Shown here in pieces: positions 24,590-36,870 of a DNA stretch of 64,000 bases. The notes beneath the pieces were generated by a model. The model searched no databases. It saw only the letters and a list, made by a program, of their open reading frames with translations, and was not told the DNA's origin. Both the position numbers and the translations under genes were made by a program. The stretch's first letter is position 1. Each line of letters begins with the position of its first letter. Origin of the DNA: Cygnus atratus (Eukaryota > Chordata > Aves > Anseriformes > Anatidae); contig NC_066396.1 in the NCBI RefSeq assembly GCF_013377495.2, forward strand, positions 52,557,149-52,621,148. The letters run 5' to 3'.

Positions 24590-27500
24590 CCTCTTTCATT
24601 TATATTTTCATATGGGGTAGCGAGATATGTGCACCTGATGCAAACCAAAACGCACAAACCCAAGTAATGAATGGGAAGTCTAGAAGGTGCTGAGGACACC
24701 ACACATTTGGCATTCAAGGAGGGTTTCCAGTTCTCAGTGCACAGCAGCCTTGCATCAAGCACTATCCCTAAAGCTGGACTAACCCCTAGATTCACTGCAA
24801 AGAGATGGTGTTTGCAGGTTGTAGATAGCCATCAGCCGTGGATGTTGAGTTGCATTTAGCAATCATTTGGCTAGGGCAGTTTGAAAGCAAGATCAGTTCA
24901 TGCAATTTCAGCTGTGTACTCCCTCCAGGGGATTGTGTCAGACAGGAAGGGCCTCTAAGTTTTAAAAAGGTCATGGCTGGACTCTCATGGGACTTAGATT
25001 GCCCTTCTCTATCCTTGGGGAAGAGGTTAATTTTCCAATGGGTTCATGTGGGTGTAGAGAGAGAAAGGATGGTGTAAGGTCTTGGAACAAAACATCAGGC
25101 TGGAGTTTAAGCAAGTTTGAGGCTAGAGGGGAATAGGCCTGGTTCTCCTCTTGGGTTGTTAGGCATTGATTTATTGAGATGGTTTACCCAAGTGCAAGAA
25201 GGACCCCTGGGCTCAGGTTCGACTTCAGTGGGGTGAAAGAGTCCTCAAGTGAGAACAAGACAGACAACTGATCAACACAGGAAAAATATTTAGAAAAAGG
25301 GTGTATTCATGCAATGCAGAGCTGTATGAGGGGAGCTGAAAGAAGGGAATTGTCACATGAGACCTTACCAGTAGAAAAGCACTAGCTGAATCTACTTCAG
25401 CTCTACAGTTTGCCAATGTGTTTGGTAGGTGGGTAGTGGTGTGAGAACAAAGAGCAGGAATAAAAATAAGAACTGGTCAGAAAAAGAAATTAATAACTGG
25501 AAATTGCATTTTACAGGCTTTTATTCTCAGCAGGATTTTGGATTTCAGTAAGAAACAGTTTATTTTCATGAAAACACTCCATCTTGTTGCTTTACCATGG
25601 ACCTTAAATGTTTTGAAAGGCCAGAAGCAGTCACACAAGAAGCTAGTGAACTGATTTTGCTTGAATTAACATCAGGTAAATGGGAGGCCTCCTTCATGCT
25701 ATGCAGAAGCTTCAAGTATTACCTGACATGGAAAATAGCAAACTTCTGTATGAACCTGGAGCATTTTTGCTGAGTTGCTGGGGCTCTAGAGTTACTGGAA
25801 CTTCAGAGTCTCTTTTCAGAGCTCTTTTCATAAGGGCTTTCATCCTTTAGATGAAATTTTTGTTGGATCTTACAGCAGTGCTACAAGCATTGTGCACCAG
25901 TGGCTGCACCAGGCCAGACCACTGTCCTTCTGGCTCCAGATTTTGCCTCAGCAACAGGTGCTTAAGGGAAGGCTGACAGATACACCAGTCCATGTGACTA
26001 AAGCCAGTTAGCCAGCTGACACTGAGAAATACCTGCATCCAGCCATTGCCTACTGCACTCATCAGCTGCTAGGCACTGCACACTGTTCCCTGATGCTTTG
26101 GCTTCCTCAAGGTCTGTACATGCAAACTTCATATGCAGTTTTGGGTTACAAGACTCCTCTTCCTCCAACCTACTAACTTGTTCCCTTGCCCCCCTGCCTG
26201 GGGTGAGCCAGCCTGCAGGGGGTTCGGAAACTCTTTTGCAATGCACACCGCAATCATCAGATGACAGGTGGCAAGGTAATACATCATCGCTGTAAAGCTC
26301 TCTCTCCATGCTGGCGTCCAACCATGGCAAAAAGCTTGGGGAAGGGGATTTCTCACCGAGCGACAGGGAGCGCAGCAGCAGGAGTAACTAAGCACAGATA
26401 CACACGCCAACATACTTCAGCTGCTCCCTGGAAGGAAAATAATACTGTCCCCTGCTCAAGTCAATCAGTGCTCCCAGCCCTGTGCCTCAATGGGACCGAG
26501 ATCTGCCAGCAGGGTTGTGCTGGCAAGAATGAGCCAGTTCCTTCCCAAACCCTGTTGGGATACACAGTGGCTCTGCTCCTTGAAGAGGTACCAGGTTTTG
26601 TTCCCATATACATAAACCCTGCATCACAGAAGGAGGGTCATCCGGCCATCTAATAGGTCTTGTTTCACTGTAAGGAAACCTTACACTTGACAGCCAGCTA
26701 TTGCAAAGTTTCTAGTAGCTGCTTTGAGATTATTTACAGCATCTAGTCTGCTGTTCCAGAAGAAAATACCTTCCCAGCCAGAGCAAATCCAACAATTACA
26801 CAGATGTCAAATTACAAAAAAGTCATCTGTATTTTTCATATGTTTTCAGATTTGGTTTCCAGATTTTTAGATTTGTGCTGTAATTACAAAGCTTTGAAAA
26901 TTACTTTTTTTTGGGGGGGTGGAATTGTTTCATTTAGAACAAAAAATATCATTTTAAAATGTTAAGTCTTTTTCCTCCAGAAAAAAAATGGAAATTGGAA
27001 ATGGAAAGGAAATTGGAAGCTCAGAAGCAGATATTTAATATGTCTGGGTAAATTTAAGACTAAATATATCATATTCTTACAGATCCGTTCTAGCCTCACT
27101 TGGTAGGAAAGTGGACAACTGACCACTTTTTGTTCTAGTGTATTGCAAGGCAAATCAGGAGGGTTGGTCCTGCGTTTGTTCAGAGTACGAATCACACACC
27201 TACACGCACAGATCTGTACCCAGACCTGCCAGTGGGGGCAAGTCCAACAGTAGCAGGTCTGCCATGTCCTGCCTGCAGCAGGTCCCAGATTTATGTCTGA
27301 TTTATGATGGTTGTGATTCTGAGCTTCCCTGCATAAGCACAACTGAGCTTTCGCAGAGATCCCCAAAACACAGACCAAGAAATATGGAAGTGGGTTATCA
27401 CTGAGTTATACTTTTCTGCCAGGGTCAGTCAAGCTGGCATGTGTGTAGTGTACTCCTCTGGCTAGTGTGGTCCCAGCAGAAGCAAAGGAGATGTTATATT

Positions 27501-30500
27501 TCTGGCCCTGCCAGCTGGACAGTTTATAGCTGCTTAACACCTCTGAAACTGGCACAAAACAGCTGAGTCTGTCCTTGTGGATTTACATGGGATATTTGGA
27601 TGGAAAGTAGCTGCATGCAGGAGGAGACAGAGAAACAAAAAAACTTGCAGATGAAATAGCTGTCCGAGGCAAACACAACTGCTCACTGAAACCAGGATTG
27701 ATATTCAAATTTGTTTTCAAGAGATGGGTGGTTGTTTTCCTTTTTTCATTTTTTAAAACGAATTTGAAAGGTGTCAGCCCCAAAAGTTTTAAAAGGCAGT
27801 GTTTTGCTTTAGAAATGTCAAAAGAGAAAGTTTGGGTGACATTATTTTTTAATCCTCAGCAATTTGTTTAATTCAGCACAAAGCTGCAAAATATTGTGAC
27901 TGAGTCATAACATAAGTTTTCAAAGCCAAGAATTACTTAGGTTGGAAATACTTTGCTGAGCTCTACTTCTGCCTCGAAAGAGAAGCCTGCAGCTGTTTCC
28001 TAGTGAATTATCCATGGAGCACTGACTCCTTCCTTTAGCATGCCTAATCAGCCCCAAATTTGCCTTATCCCATTAGCTTTGTTTGCTCTGTTGTCTGTCT
28101 CTGCTTTATCTTGGGAGAGAATAAAGGTGACAGCCTAGCACCAAACAGGGCAGAGACTGTCCTCTTCGATTGCCTGCAAAGCAGCTCACAGGGTGGTTCT
28201 CCCCTCTGATCAGAGTCCTGAAAACACAAGGGAAAAATCTGTTTAGCTCTCCCCTCTGTGAGGGAAATTTTTAAGTAGGAGCTGTTTTTTCCATGTCCAC
28301 AGGTGGAACTTCCTTTGAGCCTGATTCTCTCCTTTACAAAGCTTTCTTCTCTTCAGGATATTAAGGAAAAGAAATACACAGACCAAAACAACAACAACAA
28401 AACCCTTGCTTGGCTGAGATGACAAACCTCAACATTCGGATATGAGCTGTTGAAGGAGATGGGAGAGTGCCTTTTCATCAGTTTGTTGACAAACATAAAT
28501 AAATAATGATAAAAGAATTATTCAGTAAATCTGATTATAGATTAACAAGCAAGAGAAAACCAGGGACAGTTTGTTAACTAATCCCAAAAGGGTTGGAAGC
28601 TCTCAGGAATGATGGCAAGCCTTGTGGAAGCAGGTAGTTTATGTAAGATCCCCCTCCAGTCCTGCAATTGCCTACGACTCACAGCTTGCATTACAGAAGA
28701 GTAAATGTTTAGCCTTCATGGCCACAGAGAAGAGTTTGAGGACGAGAATGTTAAACCTCAAAAACCAGAAGGCAAATAAAAAATACCTCACCATTTGTCT
28801 TTTGAAACAAAACAAAGAAAGCCTAGCATTTTTTTAAGCTAGGCTGAGTAGCGTTCATTTTTCTGCTGCATGTACTTTCTCAGCTTCTGCTGTCTCCTCA
28901 GCCCTGTACCTCAACCAGATCATTTGTAGAAAACCACAAGGTTAAAAAATATCTATGCAATTGGATGACTGGGCTCTGCAGCAACAGCATCTCCTCATAC
29001 TTTCTACAGTGGCACTTATGACAGGTTTAGGTGGCTTTTCTAAGACCTAAATCCAAGATCACACCAAGCTCAAGGCTGCTGCCACAGACAGTCCTGCATT
29101 TTGTCCTCCAGAGTGCCTAAGCACCATGCAGCCAAGCATGTCCAGAAGCAGCCCATGACTGGTAAATGCAGATGTCCTTGGGAAAAGGCATCTCAGCCAG
29201 TAGTCTGAGGATGCAGAAGAGATGGAAACTGCCTTTTGCATGCCTGTGCTACAGCTGCTCGGTGGAAAAGCGCTGTTTGGTCCTGAGCTGGAGGCAGGCA
29301 GGGCAGCCAGGAGGAGCTGGGTGGCAAGGCTGAGCTCTCACAAGACTGAGGCCTTTCCGTGCTGCGTGGGAAAAAACAGCTGTCCAAAACAGCTTTTGTC
29401 ATCAAAATGGCCTGTGGAAAGTCTCAGTGCTTGAGGAAAATATAGAACAGCTGTGGAGCGTTAATAATTTGTTTTCCCTGGAGCCCTGGTGCAGCATGGA
29501 CGTGCTGATGGTGAGCTCTGCCCAGAGGAAGCTCAGCCTGTCCCGTGGCCAGGGGACAGTCAGCTGGCTGGCTGGCATGGGGACCCACTGCTGCCAGCCA
29601 GGGAAACACCTTCCTGGGACCTTTATTCTTGCCAGAGGGAATTTTCACTGTATCCGTATCCCTGCCTCGTCTGTGTGAGTTGAGAATGGTTTATGTGCTA
29701 GGAACTTCTCTGGCTGATTTTATTTTCCCAAGATTTTGGGTCAAAAGCCTTCTAGTTATGTTCCTACACACAAAGGGCTGTAGCCCTTAGTTCTTACTGT
29801 AACACAAAATAATCCTTAAGGATGTAAATGAGTTTAAACGTCACAACCCCAGAAAATTAGAGGAAGAAGTTCACCTAACAACAAAGAAGCCGATATTCCT
29901 TAAAAAAGCCACCTTCCCCCAGAGTTCTCATAGCATCAGGACTATTGGAAATCAAATTCACATGTCCCTAATTATTTAACAGGAATTCTTAAGATTCCTG
30001 CAGGATAAGTAATTTGAAACAACCCACAAAGCTATTTTGCCTGTTTCCTGGGGCAAATTTATGTCATAGTTTGGTTAGTTACAATGTTATCAGCTGCCTG
30101 GAGAAACAGGCTATGCTAATACCACTATTACCTAATTCATGCCTGGAGTCTGATCCTCAGAGATTTCTAAGCCTTTTAGTGGTTCTTTGAATGGCCTCTT
30201 TATAGCTTTAAACACAGGAACATTTACTGAGGTAGCTGCCATACTAAGTAAACAGGAAGGTTTGTAAGAATAGCCATTTTTTGTTTGGCATCCTTCCAGC
30301 CACACAACTGCAAACTTGTGTATAAACACACACACAAGGCTACTTTCTTTAACACTGGACCTTGAAAACAGAAATCCCCCCACAGACCTCACGGATGCCC
30401 TGGGAGATGTGAGGCCACACATGGCCTCAGGAGCTGCAGAGGACAAGGGTTGCCCAGGTGGCGGGGTCACTGACAGTGGTTTCCACTGCAGCAGCAACTG

Positions 30501-33500
30501 GGCCTCACTGGTGTCTCCTACAAGCCTCAGCACTGGGACACAAAAGGATTGAGTCAGGAGGGAGATGGTGTTGGAGACCCTCAAACAGCCAAATTTCCAT
30601 CTGCTTTGTGTGGCTGGCTGGTGAGGAGTCCTTCACCTGGCTGGTGAAAAGCACCTTGATGAGGCCTGGCTGTGTTTTCTGCTCTGGGGGCTGCCCTCAG
30701 GACCCAGGCCCTAGAAGGAGCTGGAACATGCCTCCTCTCTGGCGTGCCACCTGGCAGTGCCTTCAGTGACACGCACAGGACTTCCACATAAAAAGTGACA
30801 GACTGAGCCCTTTGGGGCTTTAAAAACAGGCAGAGGTCCCCTGGATTAGTGGCTGCCTTCAGCACACGGTAATGCTGGCATCATCTGGTGCCGTGAAGGC
30901 AAAGATGATGTACTTCTCTCACAGGTTCTCGTGTAATGAAGTGTCCCTAGGGAAAATATCCCTTTCCAGCTTGGAGAACCTGTCTGCAGGGTCTGAAACC
31001 CTCCATGATAATGGAACCAGGTTTGCCATTTCTCATGTTTCTCCCATAGTCTGCATGGCGACTGGGGTCACCTGAAGAGTGGTGGGATCTTGATATCGCA
31101 GCCCCTGCGCTTCCTCTCCCCTTCCCTGGCTTGTTTGTATCTCCTCTTTGTTCCCATGTCTGGCTTTTGGCAGGAATACCTCTGGTACGGGGATCGGTAT
31201 GCATTCCTACAGAGTGTCAGCATGCTTGCGACAGTGAAGTAATGCGAATAAAGAAGTGGGTGGCAATAAATACTATTTATTGGCTACTTACATGTGACAA
31301 ACAGAATAGACCTGACAAGGGAATTTTGCATATACAAACTTGGCTTGCTTCCTGCTAATAGTTTGAAGACAGCTCACTGAGTTTAAGCTTTGCTTGAAAT
31401 CATTTAAATTTCCATAAGGCCTAAAAATTTGTATCAGTATCTGTTTTAGCTCCAAGCTTCCCTGAGCTAAATCCTGATTTCACCTAATTGGAGGGGAGCT
31501 GGAGAACTACGTGCTCAGCCACTTTTCTCCTCTGCTTTGCACTACAATCCTGAGGACATTTTCTAAAGTTTTCATGTTTAACTCCCCCTCTTCCTTTGGC
31601 ATATTCTTGTTGACAGTCTGATACTGAGCAGAGGAACTGAGAGCCAACATCAGAGCCCTAAGCCCACACCAAGTTAGAGCTAGTTATATGCAAACCCTGC
31701 AGGCACAGAAAAATGGGGAGAGCACATGCATGAACAGAAGTGTCCACACATGCATGCAAGGAGGAATAAAACCCTGTAACTTCAGGCTTGGAACTGAGGC
31801 AAATAAAACCTGGGAGCACAAAACCACTGAAAGATCCCTCTGTAGTCCCCAGAGGCACTGCACAAGTGTGCTGTGACTGCAGGCAGGCTGACCTGTCCTG
31901 TGGGAGCACACTCCTCTCTCCACAAGCGCTTGGGCTGGATGTCCACATCAGGGGTGTTGGGCCAGGAGGGAGTTTTTACTTACCGCTTGCGAAACCCCAG
32001 AGCAGCAATGCTAGCTCAGCCTAAACTTTAAATGAAAATTTAAAACAAATCCCCTTTGGGATGAGATGGAAATGTCAGCCCAAGGAGGAATATGTTCTGA
32101 GTAAGTTGCAAGCGACCGAAGGAGATACAAGCTGGAATCCAGCCTTGGCTGCACCACACACCATCTGTCAGCGTTGCAGAGCAAACTAAAGGAAGAGCAG
32201 AAAGTGTGCAATTATCCTCTCCCTTGCTGGGGAGCCCAGAGGCCAGAGAAGTGGCTTCTCTTCCCTGCTACACTTCTTGAGACAGACATGACACACGCAT
32301 TTACCCCCACTAGCTATGCCGTGCATTCCCTCTTGTCCTACTCACTCTCCCTGTGGCGAGCCAGGGATGCAGACTGCTGTGCTGGGACCTGAGCAAGATG
32401 GCTCTGTTCTCATGGTTAAAGAGACTGGTTTAGGAAATAGCGTGAGAGGAACAACAGGCACCTTGCTGGCAAGACCTGTGGGCTTGCTCATGTCCCTATG
32501 GGCATCCAAGTGCCACTGGGACTGAGCACTACCCCCAGACAAGATCTCTTCCCTCTCCTTCTCCCCCCTGCCCTTGCACATTTTCGTAACCTTGCAAAAG
32601 TTTCAGACAACGTCATCTTTAACCTACTGCAGGCAGGGCTCGGGAGCCACGTGAGGGGCAGCGAGGGGGGCTGCACGTGGTCAGCACACCAGCCCCACGG
32701 CCAATGAGTGGGGAGCTGGCCTACACTCCCCTGCCCGCCACCCCGAAAGGGCTGCAGGAATGTCTCTCCCCTGGCATTGCGTTTTGAAAGATGTGTCTGG
32801 CGAGACAGCGAGCTGACTTTGGCAGGCACCGCCGGCAGCGTGGTGATTAATTAAAGCACAGTTGAGAAAATCACAGTGCAAGCTTACCCCGCAGCCAGGC
32901 CTGCAGCTCTGTGGCAGAGCGTGGCATCTTGCTGGAGCCCACACCTCTTCGTGTGAGGGGGTGGGCAGCCTGCATTTTGCTCCGAAAATAAGAGAGCGGG
33001 ATGGAGAGGAATGGCTCCTTGCGCTAATCAGTGAGCGAGGACCTCGTTAGCAAGACAAGGCAACCTGCGAATGGAGCAGCAAGTTGTACCACAGTAGCAG
33101 AGAGGGTAAGCAAGTGAAGGCTACTAAAGGGTGTCTCACACAGGGAGGACTCCCTTCTCCTGTCGCATGTGCGGCGCTGGGGACTGAAGGAGCCTCCCTG
33201 CAGGACAGAGAGTCGCAGGAAGAACAGGTGCCCTGTCTGTTGCAGCCAGAGCTGCAAACACTGCACAGCTCCCTGTAGCTCTGTGCCTACAGCTGAGCTC
33301 TTCCAGCCACCAGGACTGCGTTGCCAAACAGACACTCCTGTAGTTCCTGCCGTCACCTTTCCCACTGCTGCACACTTAGGGGGTTTGGGAGAGCCACAAC
33401 GTTCAGGCTTCCCCCTTGCTCCCACCTGCAGCACATGCCTGCCTGTCACTGGGCTGTCCCTGCTGCCAGCCAGTTTTCAAAAATACCTCTTTTGCAACCT

Positions 33501-35627
33501 TTGAACAAACTTAACATAGGAGAAAAGTATTCTATTTGTTTGTTTGTTTGGATTTACTAGAGGAGAAATCACATGGAAGCTCACTCTGACTTTTTAAATT
33601 TAATTTCCCCTTTTCTCTTCCATCAAAAATTTAAATATCCATAGGGCAAAAACAAAGACCTCTTGCTTATTTGCATCTTCTAGCCAGGAGGAAAGCAGAA
33701 CAGGTTTTTTTTTTCTTGTATCTAAGAATATATATATATATATTTGGTGGAAGCCCTCTTGTCCTCAGCTATCTAACATCCTGTATGAGGAGAAAGAAAG
33801 CGGCACAGGAATTTTCAAAGTTACAGGGTTAGCTCTCTCTCTTACACACACACACAAACACATTTCTGTGCTGTGTTTCAAGCTCCCTTTGGAGTATTGC
33901 AGTGGAAATAAAATGTTGGGGTTGACTTCCTCTTGCCTGCCGTTGTGTGAGGCCAATGAATCTGCTCGGGGTTTAACACAGCTGCACCACACAGACCAGC
34001 ACTGCCCACGTTGTGCTGGGGACACTCGTGGGCTTGCTTTGACTTTAACCTTGCACATGGTCTGTGGGTGCAAGTACCAGCCCTGTTATGCAACCCCTGT
34101 CTCCGTTCCTCCAGACTCCCCACCCTTCCCTGTTGGAAATAATGTGTTTTAGCTCTCACTCTGTTACCTTACACCCAGTTTGGAACCCCTGACTACGTTA
34201 AATCAGGCTCCGTTTTGCAGATGGAGTTTTGCTTTCCGCTATAGGATTATGTATTTTACGGAGGAAGCGAAACTTAAATCCGGTTAATGACTGCGCTGAA
34301 GCATGTTGAGTTGATGCCGTGAAGCTTCTTCGCAGCCTGATCATGATTACCTGCAAGGGGAAGAGCAATTTTAAGTGCTAGAAGATGTTCTGTGTCAGGG
34401 TAGTGCAACTGCACATTGCTTAGTGGTCAGGGACACGTTCTGCCTTCAGGAAGGGCCATGCATTTCAGACTATTTTGCAGCTGGGTATACACAGATCACA
34501 GACTGAGGCAGCTTGTTCAAGATCTGAGAAAACAGAATTACTTGCCCCCCACCCTTGCCCCACAACTTCTCTTTGATCACATGAAAGTTTTCTTTTAGTG
34601 CTTTGTTTGCAATTTTCCTTTTTTTTTTTTTTTTTTTTTTAGGTGGAAACTTTGCACAACTCTCTCAGTTTATGTCTTCAAGTGCTGCATGGGCATGAGA
34701 AGGCACCAAAAATTATGCAAACGAGCATTTTCAGTGTAGCAAAGTAGATCTTATTCCAAATAGACTTCAAATCCGCTGCCAGCCTTTGCTGTTCACAGGT
34801 TCCACGATCTGTACTGGGAATGAGCTGAAATTCTGATTACAGCCTGTGGATTAGCAGAGGTTAGTGGGGCCAGCAGTCTGCCAGGGCTAGCCTGCCAGGC
34901 ATTGCAACTGCTCTTTTGTACCTGATCCACCAGATGCTAAAATTACATCAGTCGTCTTCCCACAGTCGTATTCTAACAGAAGTTTTTGGTGCAGTAGCCA
35001 TGGATGTAGCTGTGCAAAACAGGAGAGAGACACCCTTCATGCCCTCTTTTGCTCTGACTGGGTCAGTAGCATCACCTGTGAGTAAGGTAACCTGACAGTC
35101 CCTGTTACGGCAGCTTGCTTTAAATTGTTTGTTCTTTTAGTTTGCCAAATGTTGGCTACAGGGACTGGAATTTTCTAGGAAGGATGTCTGCACCTAGACG
35201 GAGTCAGGTTAATTTGTAGGGGGGAAATTACACTATTGACGTTCAACTAAATTAGATCAAGAGAAAATGTATTGTTTAGCCCACACTTGAAAAAAAAAAG
35301 AAAAAAAAAAAGACGAGAAAATTCTTGCTATTGTTTTGATGAGAGGGTCTCAAACACACAGAGGATATACTTGATACTTATCAAGAGCAAGCTGCCATGA
35401 GTGCAAGCCATGTTTTTCCCTGCTCACACCACCTCCATCCTCCAGTGTCTCTCCTTTCTCTCTCCTTACCCTCAGCCTCCCTACCTCCTGTGCCCTGCCT
35501 CTGACTCCCACCGGCTCACATACTGCTTCACCCCACCGACCCCACCGCCTCAGTTGTCTCAACTGGAAAGAAAGTCCCAGCACGATCAGTTGCACCCTCG
35601 TTAGATTCTTCTGAGATGCCTTTTGGG
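24568..35627. other. Intergenic DNA upstream of LPL, no gene recognised
   Basis: No exon with family similarity is visible. GC rises in patches (29.2-29.6, 30.4-30.8 and 32.5-33.4 kb), giving overlapping short frames on both strands that lack any domain. Simple repeats include a TA run at about 33729-33743, a CA run at about 33844-33857, a T-run at 34619-34640 and A-rich DNA at 35290-35312. Distal LPL regulatory elements could lie here, but none can be named from sequence alone. Confidence 0.5.
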
Positions 35628-35636
35628 TATAAATAG
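35628..35636 (+). promoter_or_regulatory. TATAAATAG element, TATA box or MEF2-like site
   Basis: TATAAATA is followed by GGGGC, which is how a strong vertebrate core promoter can look. The ten bases GTATAAATAG also match the MEF2 pattern YTAWWWWTAR at nine of ten positions. The site lies about 1.24 kb upstream of the LPL start codon on the same strand. It may be an upstream alternative promoter, a muscle-type regulatory site, or chance. Confidence 0.3.
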
Positions 35637-36397
35637 GGGCTGGGAGCGAAGGAACTTCAAGTTGGGCCCCGGGGAAGATGTGCTCTCACATTTAGATCTC
35701 ACTGGACTTTTAATGAAATCTACGTCTGCAAAGGTGACCCAGTTCTGCTACACTTGAGCGACCTCTTACTGAATAGCCTCGCTAATATGAACCAGGTATA
35801 TTTTAGTCTCCTAAGGTGCCTGGTCTGAGAAGAAGCTGCTGCCCTCAAAGTGAATAACATTTGCTTCACGTCGCAAAAAACAGGGAGTCCTCATTCCCTG
35901 TAAGCGTCAGAAGCCCTTTATGAAGCTGGGCCTTTGACAACATGCTGCGAAATAAAAACAGGTCTTGTTATTAATTTAATATTTCTGTTACATGTCCTCA
36001 CATAACTGATCTTTCACCCCGTGGCCGGCGACGACAGCCTAGCTGCTTGCAAACCCCATTGCTGAGAGAAGGGCAGAGAGAGCTGAAAAGCTCAAAAAGG
36101 CAACTTTGCATTTCTCCAGAGTACGGATGCAATCTCCAGCAAATTAATTTGCGCTCCAAGCTTGCATCCCCTTGAGCGCTGGCAAAACAAGGTTTTGTCA
36201 GAGGTCTTTCAAGGGAACAGCGAAAGGTGCCTTGCAGGCACCGAACCGAAAACGCAATTAGCAGTTGAGTCGGTTCTCGGTGCAGAAGCATGGATAAGAA
36301 GGAAGATCTCATCCCCTTTGGAACGGGGAGCAGGGACGGGGGAGGCAGGGAAAACCGAGGGCATCCCGGCGGTGCCGGCACAGCGGAGCGGGACCTC

Positions 36398-36426
36398 GGG
36401 GAGGGGACGGAGCTGGGGCGGGGGGG
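36398..36426 (+). promoter_or_regulatory. G-quadruplex-type motif in LPL promoter
   Basis: Four runs of four or more G are separated by loops of 1, 8 and 1 bases, just upstream of the CCGTG array. The sequence pattern fits a potential G-quadruplex. Whether it folds or matters for transcription is unknown. Confidence 0.5.
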
Positions 36427-36484
36427 CCGTGCCGTGCCGTGCCGTGCTGTACCGAGCTGTACCGTGCCGTGCCGTGCCGTACCG
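36427..36484. repeat. (CCGTG)n pentamer array in promoter
   Basis: The pentamer CCGTG is repeated with a few variant units (CTGTA, CGAGC, CGTAC) over nearly 60 bp. It starts straight after the G-run and lies about 90 bp upstream of the CCAAT box. Each unit holds a CpG, so the array adds a dense block of methylatable sites. It is likely polymorphic in length. Confidence 0.9.
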
Positions 36485-36557
36485 GGGCAGCGGGGGTCGC
36501 GGGGCCCCGCGGGAGCTGCTCTGCCCCCTCTCCGCCCGTCCCCGGCCGGCAGCATCG

Positions 36558-36571
36558 GCCCCGCCCCGCGG
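36558..36571 (+). promoter_or_regulatory. LPL: GC box (Sp1-type) of LPL promoter
   Basis: CCCCGCCCCGC lies just upstream of the CCAAT box. It matches the GC-box core bound by Sp1/Sp3 on the opposite strand. In mammals Sp1/Sp3 contribute to LPL promoter activity. The match here is by sequence only. Confidence 0.55.
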
Positions 36572-36577
36572 CGTGCG

Positions 36578-36582
36578 CCAAT
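36578..36582 (+). promoter_or_regulatory. LPL: CCAAT box of LPL promoter
   Basis: CCAAT in the context GCGCCAATGGG suits NF-Y. It begins 19 bases before the first octamer. That is the same spacing as in the human LPL promoter, where the CCAAT box is placed near -65 and the octamer near -46. An inverted copy (ATTGG) lies at 36613-36617 on the other side of the octamers. Confidence 0.7.
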
Positions 36583-36596
36583 GGGCGTGGGGCCTC

Positions 36597-36612
36597 ATTT
36601 GCATATTTGCAT
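36597..36612 (+). promoter_or_regulatory. LPL: Tandem Oct octamers, ATTTGCAT twice
   Basis: Two perfect ATTTGCAT octamers abut at 36597-36604 and 36605-36612. The octamer bound by Oct-1 (POU2F1) is a known element of the human LPL promoter near -46. Here it is doubled and framed by a CCAAT box and an inverted CCAAT. By analogy with human spacing the start of transcription would fall near 36643-36650, giving a 5' UTR of about 220 bases. Confidence 0.75.
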
Positions 36613-36622
36613 ATTGGCGGGG

Positions 36623-36630
36623 ACATAAGG
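36623..36630 (+). promoter_or_regulatory. LPL: Weak TATA-like element
   Basis: ACATAAGG lies 11 bases after the second octamer and is the only TATA-like sequence near the predicted start site. It departs from the consensus, so the promoter may rely more on the octamer and CCAAT elements. Confidence 0.35.
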
Positions 36631-36642
36631 GGCCGGGAGGGA

Positions 36643-36870
36643 GCGGCGCCGGCAGAGGGGGGCAGCTGTGCCTGCGGCGGGCTTCTTCCCCAAGTGACCC
36701 ATCAACACTTCGTCCTTTTAGCTTTTTTTCTTTCTTTCTTCATTTTTTTATTTTTTTTTTTAAGCCCAAAAACTTAACTCTTCTTCCTATTCGTCCGGTT
36801 GTTTTCGTTTTGCTCCCTCGCCGAAAGAAACTTTTCCGCCGCGGCAGCGCGCACGCAGAGAGGAGGGGAG
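36643..36870 (+). other. LPL: LPL 5' UTR, start estimated
   Basis: The interval runs from the start site inferred from octamer spacing to the base before the ATG. The start is an estimate, not read from the sequence. It contains an unusual T-rich stretch (36721-36762) ending in TAAG, which resembles a polypyrimidine tract and 3' splice site. The segment after it is CpG-rich. The frame before the ATG is open, but it contains no in-frame ATG from 36799 onward. Confidence 0.55.

Noticed and set aside
35998..36555. 185-codon minus-strand frame opposite the LPL promoter
   Set aside because: GC-rich island artefact. There is no domain, and the pentamer array gives low-complexity residues. A divergent transcript is possible, but no coding evidence exists.
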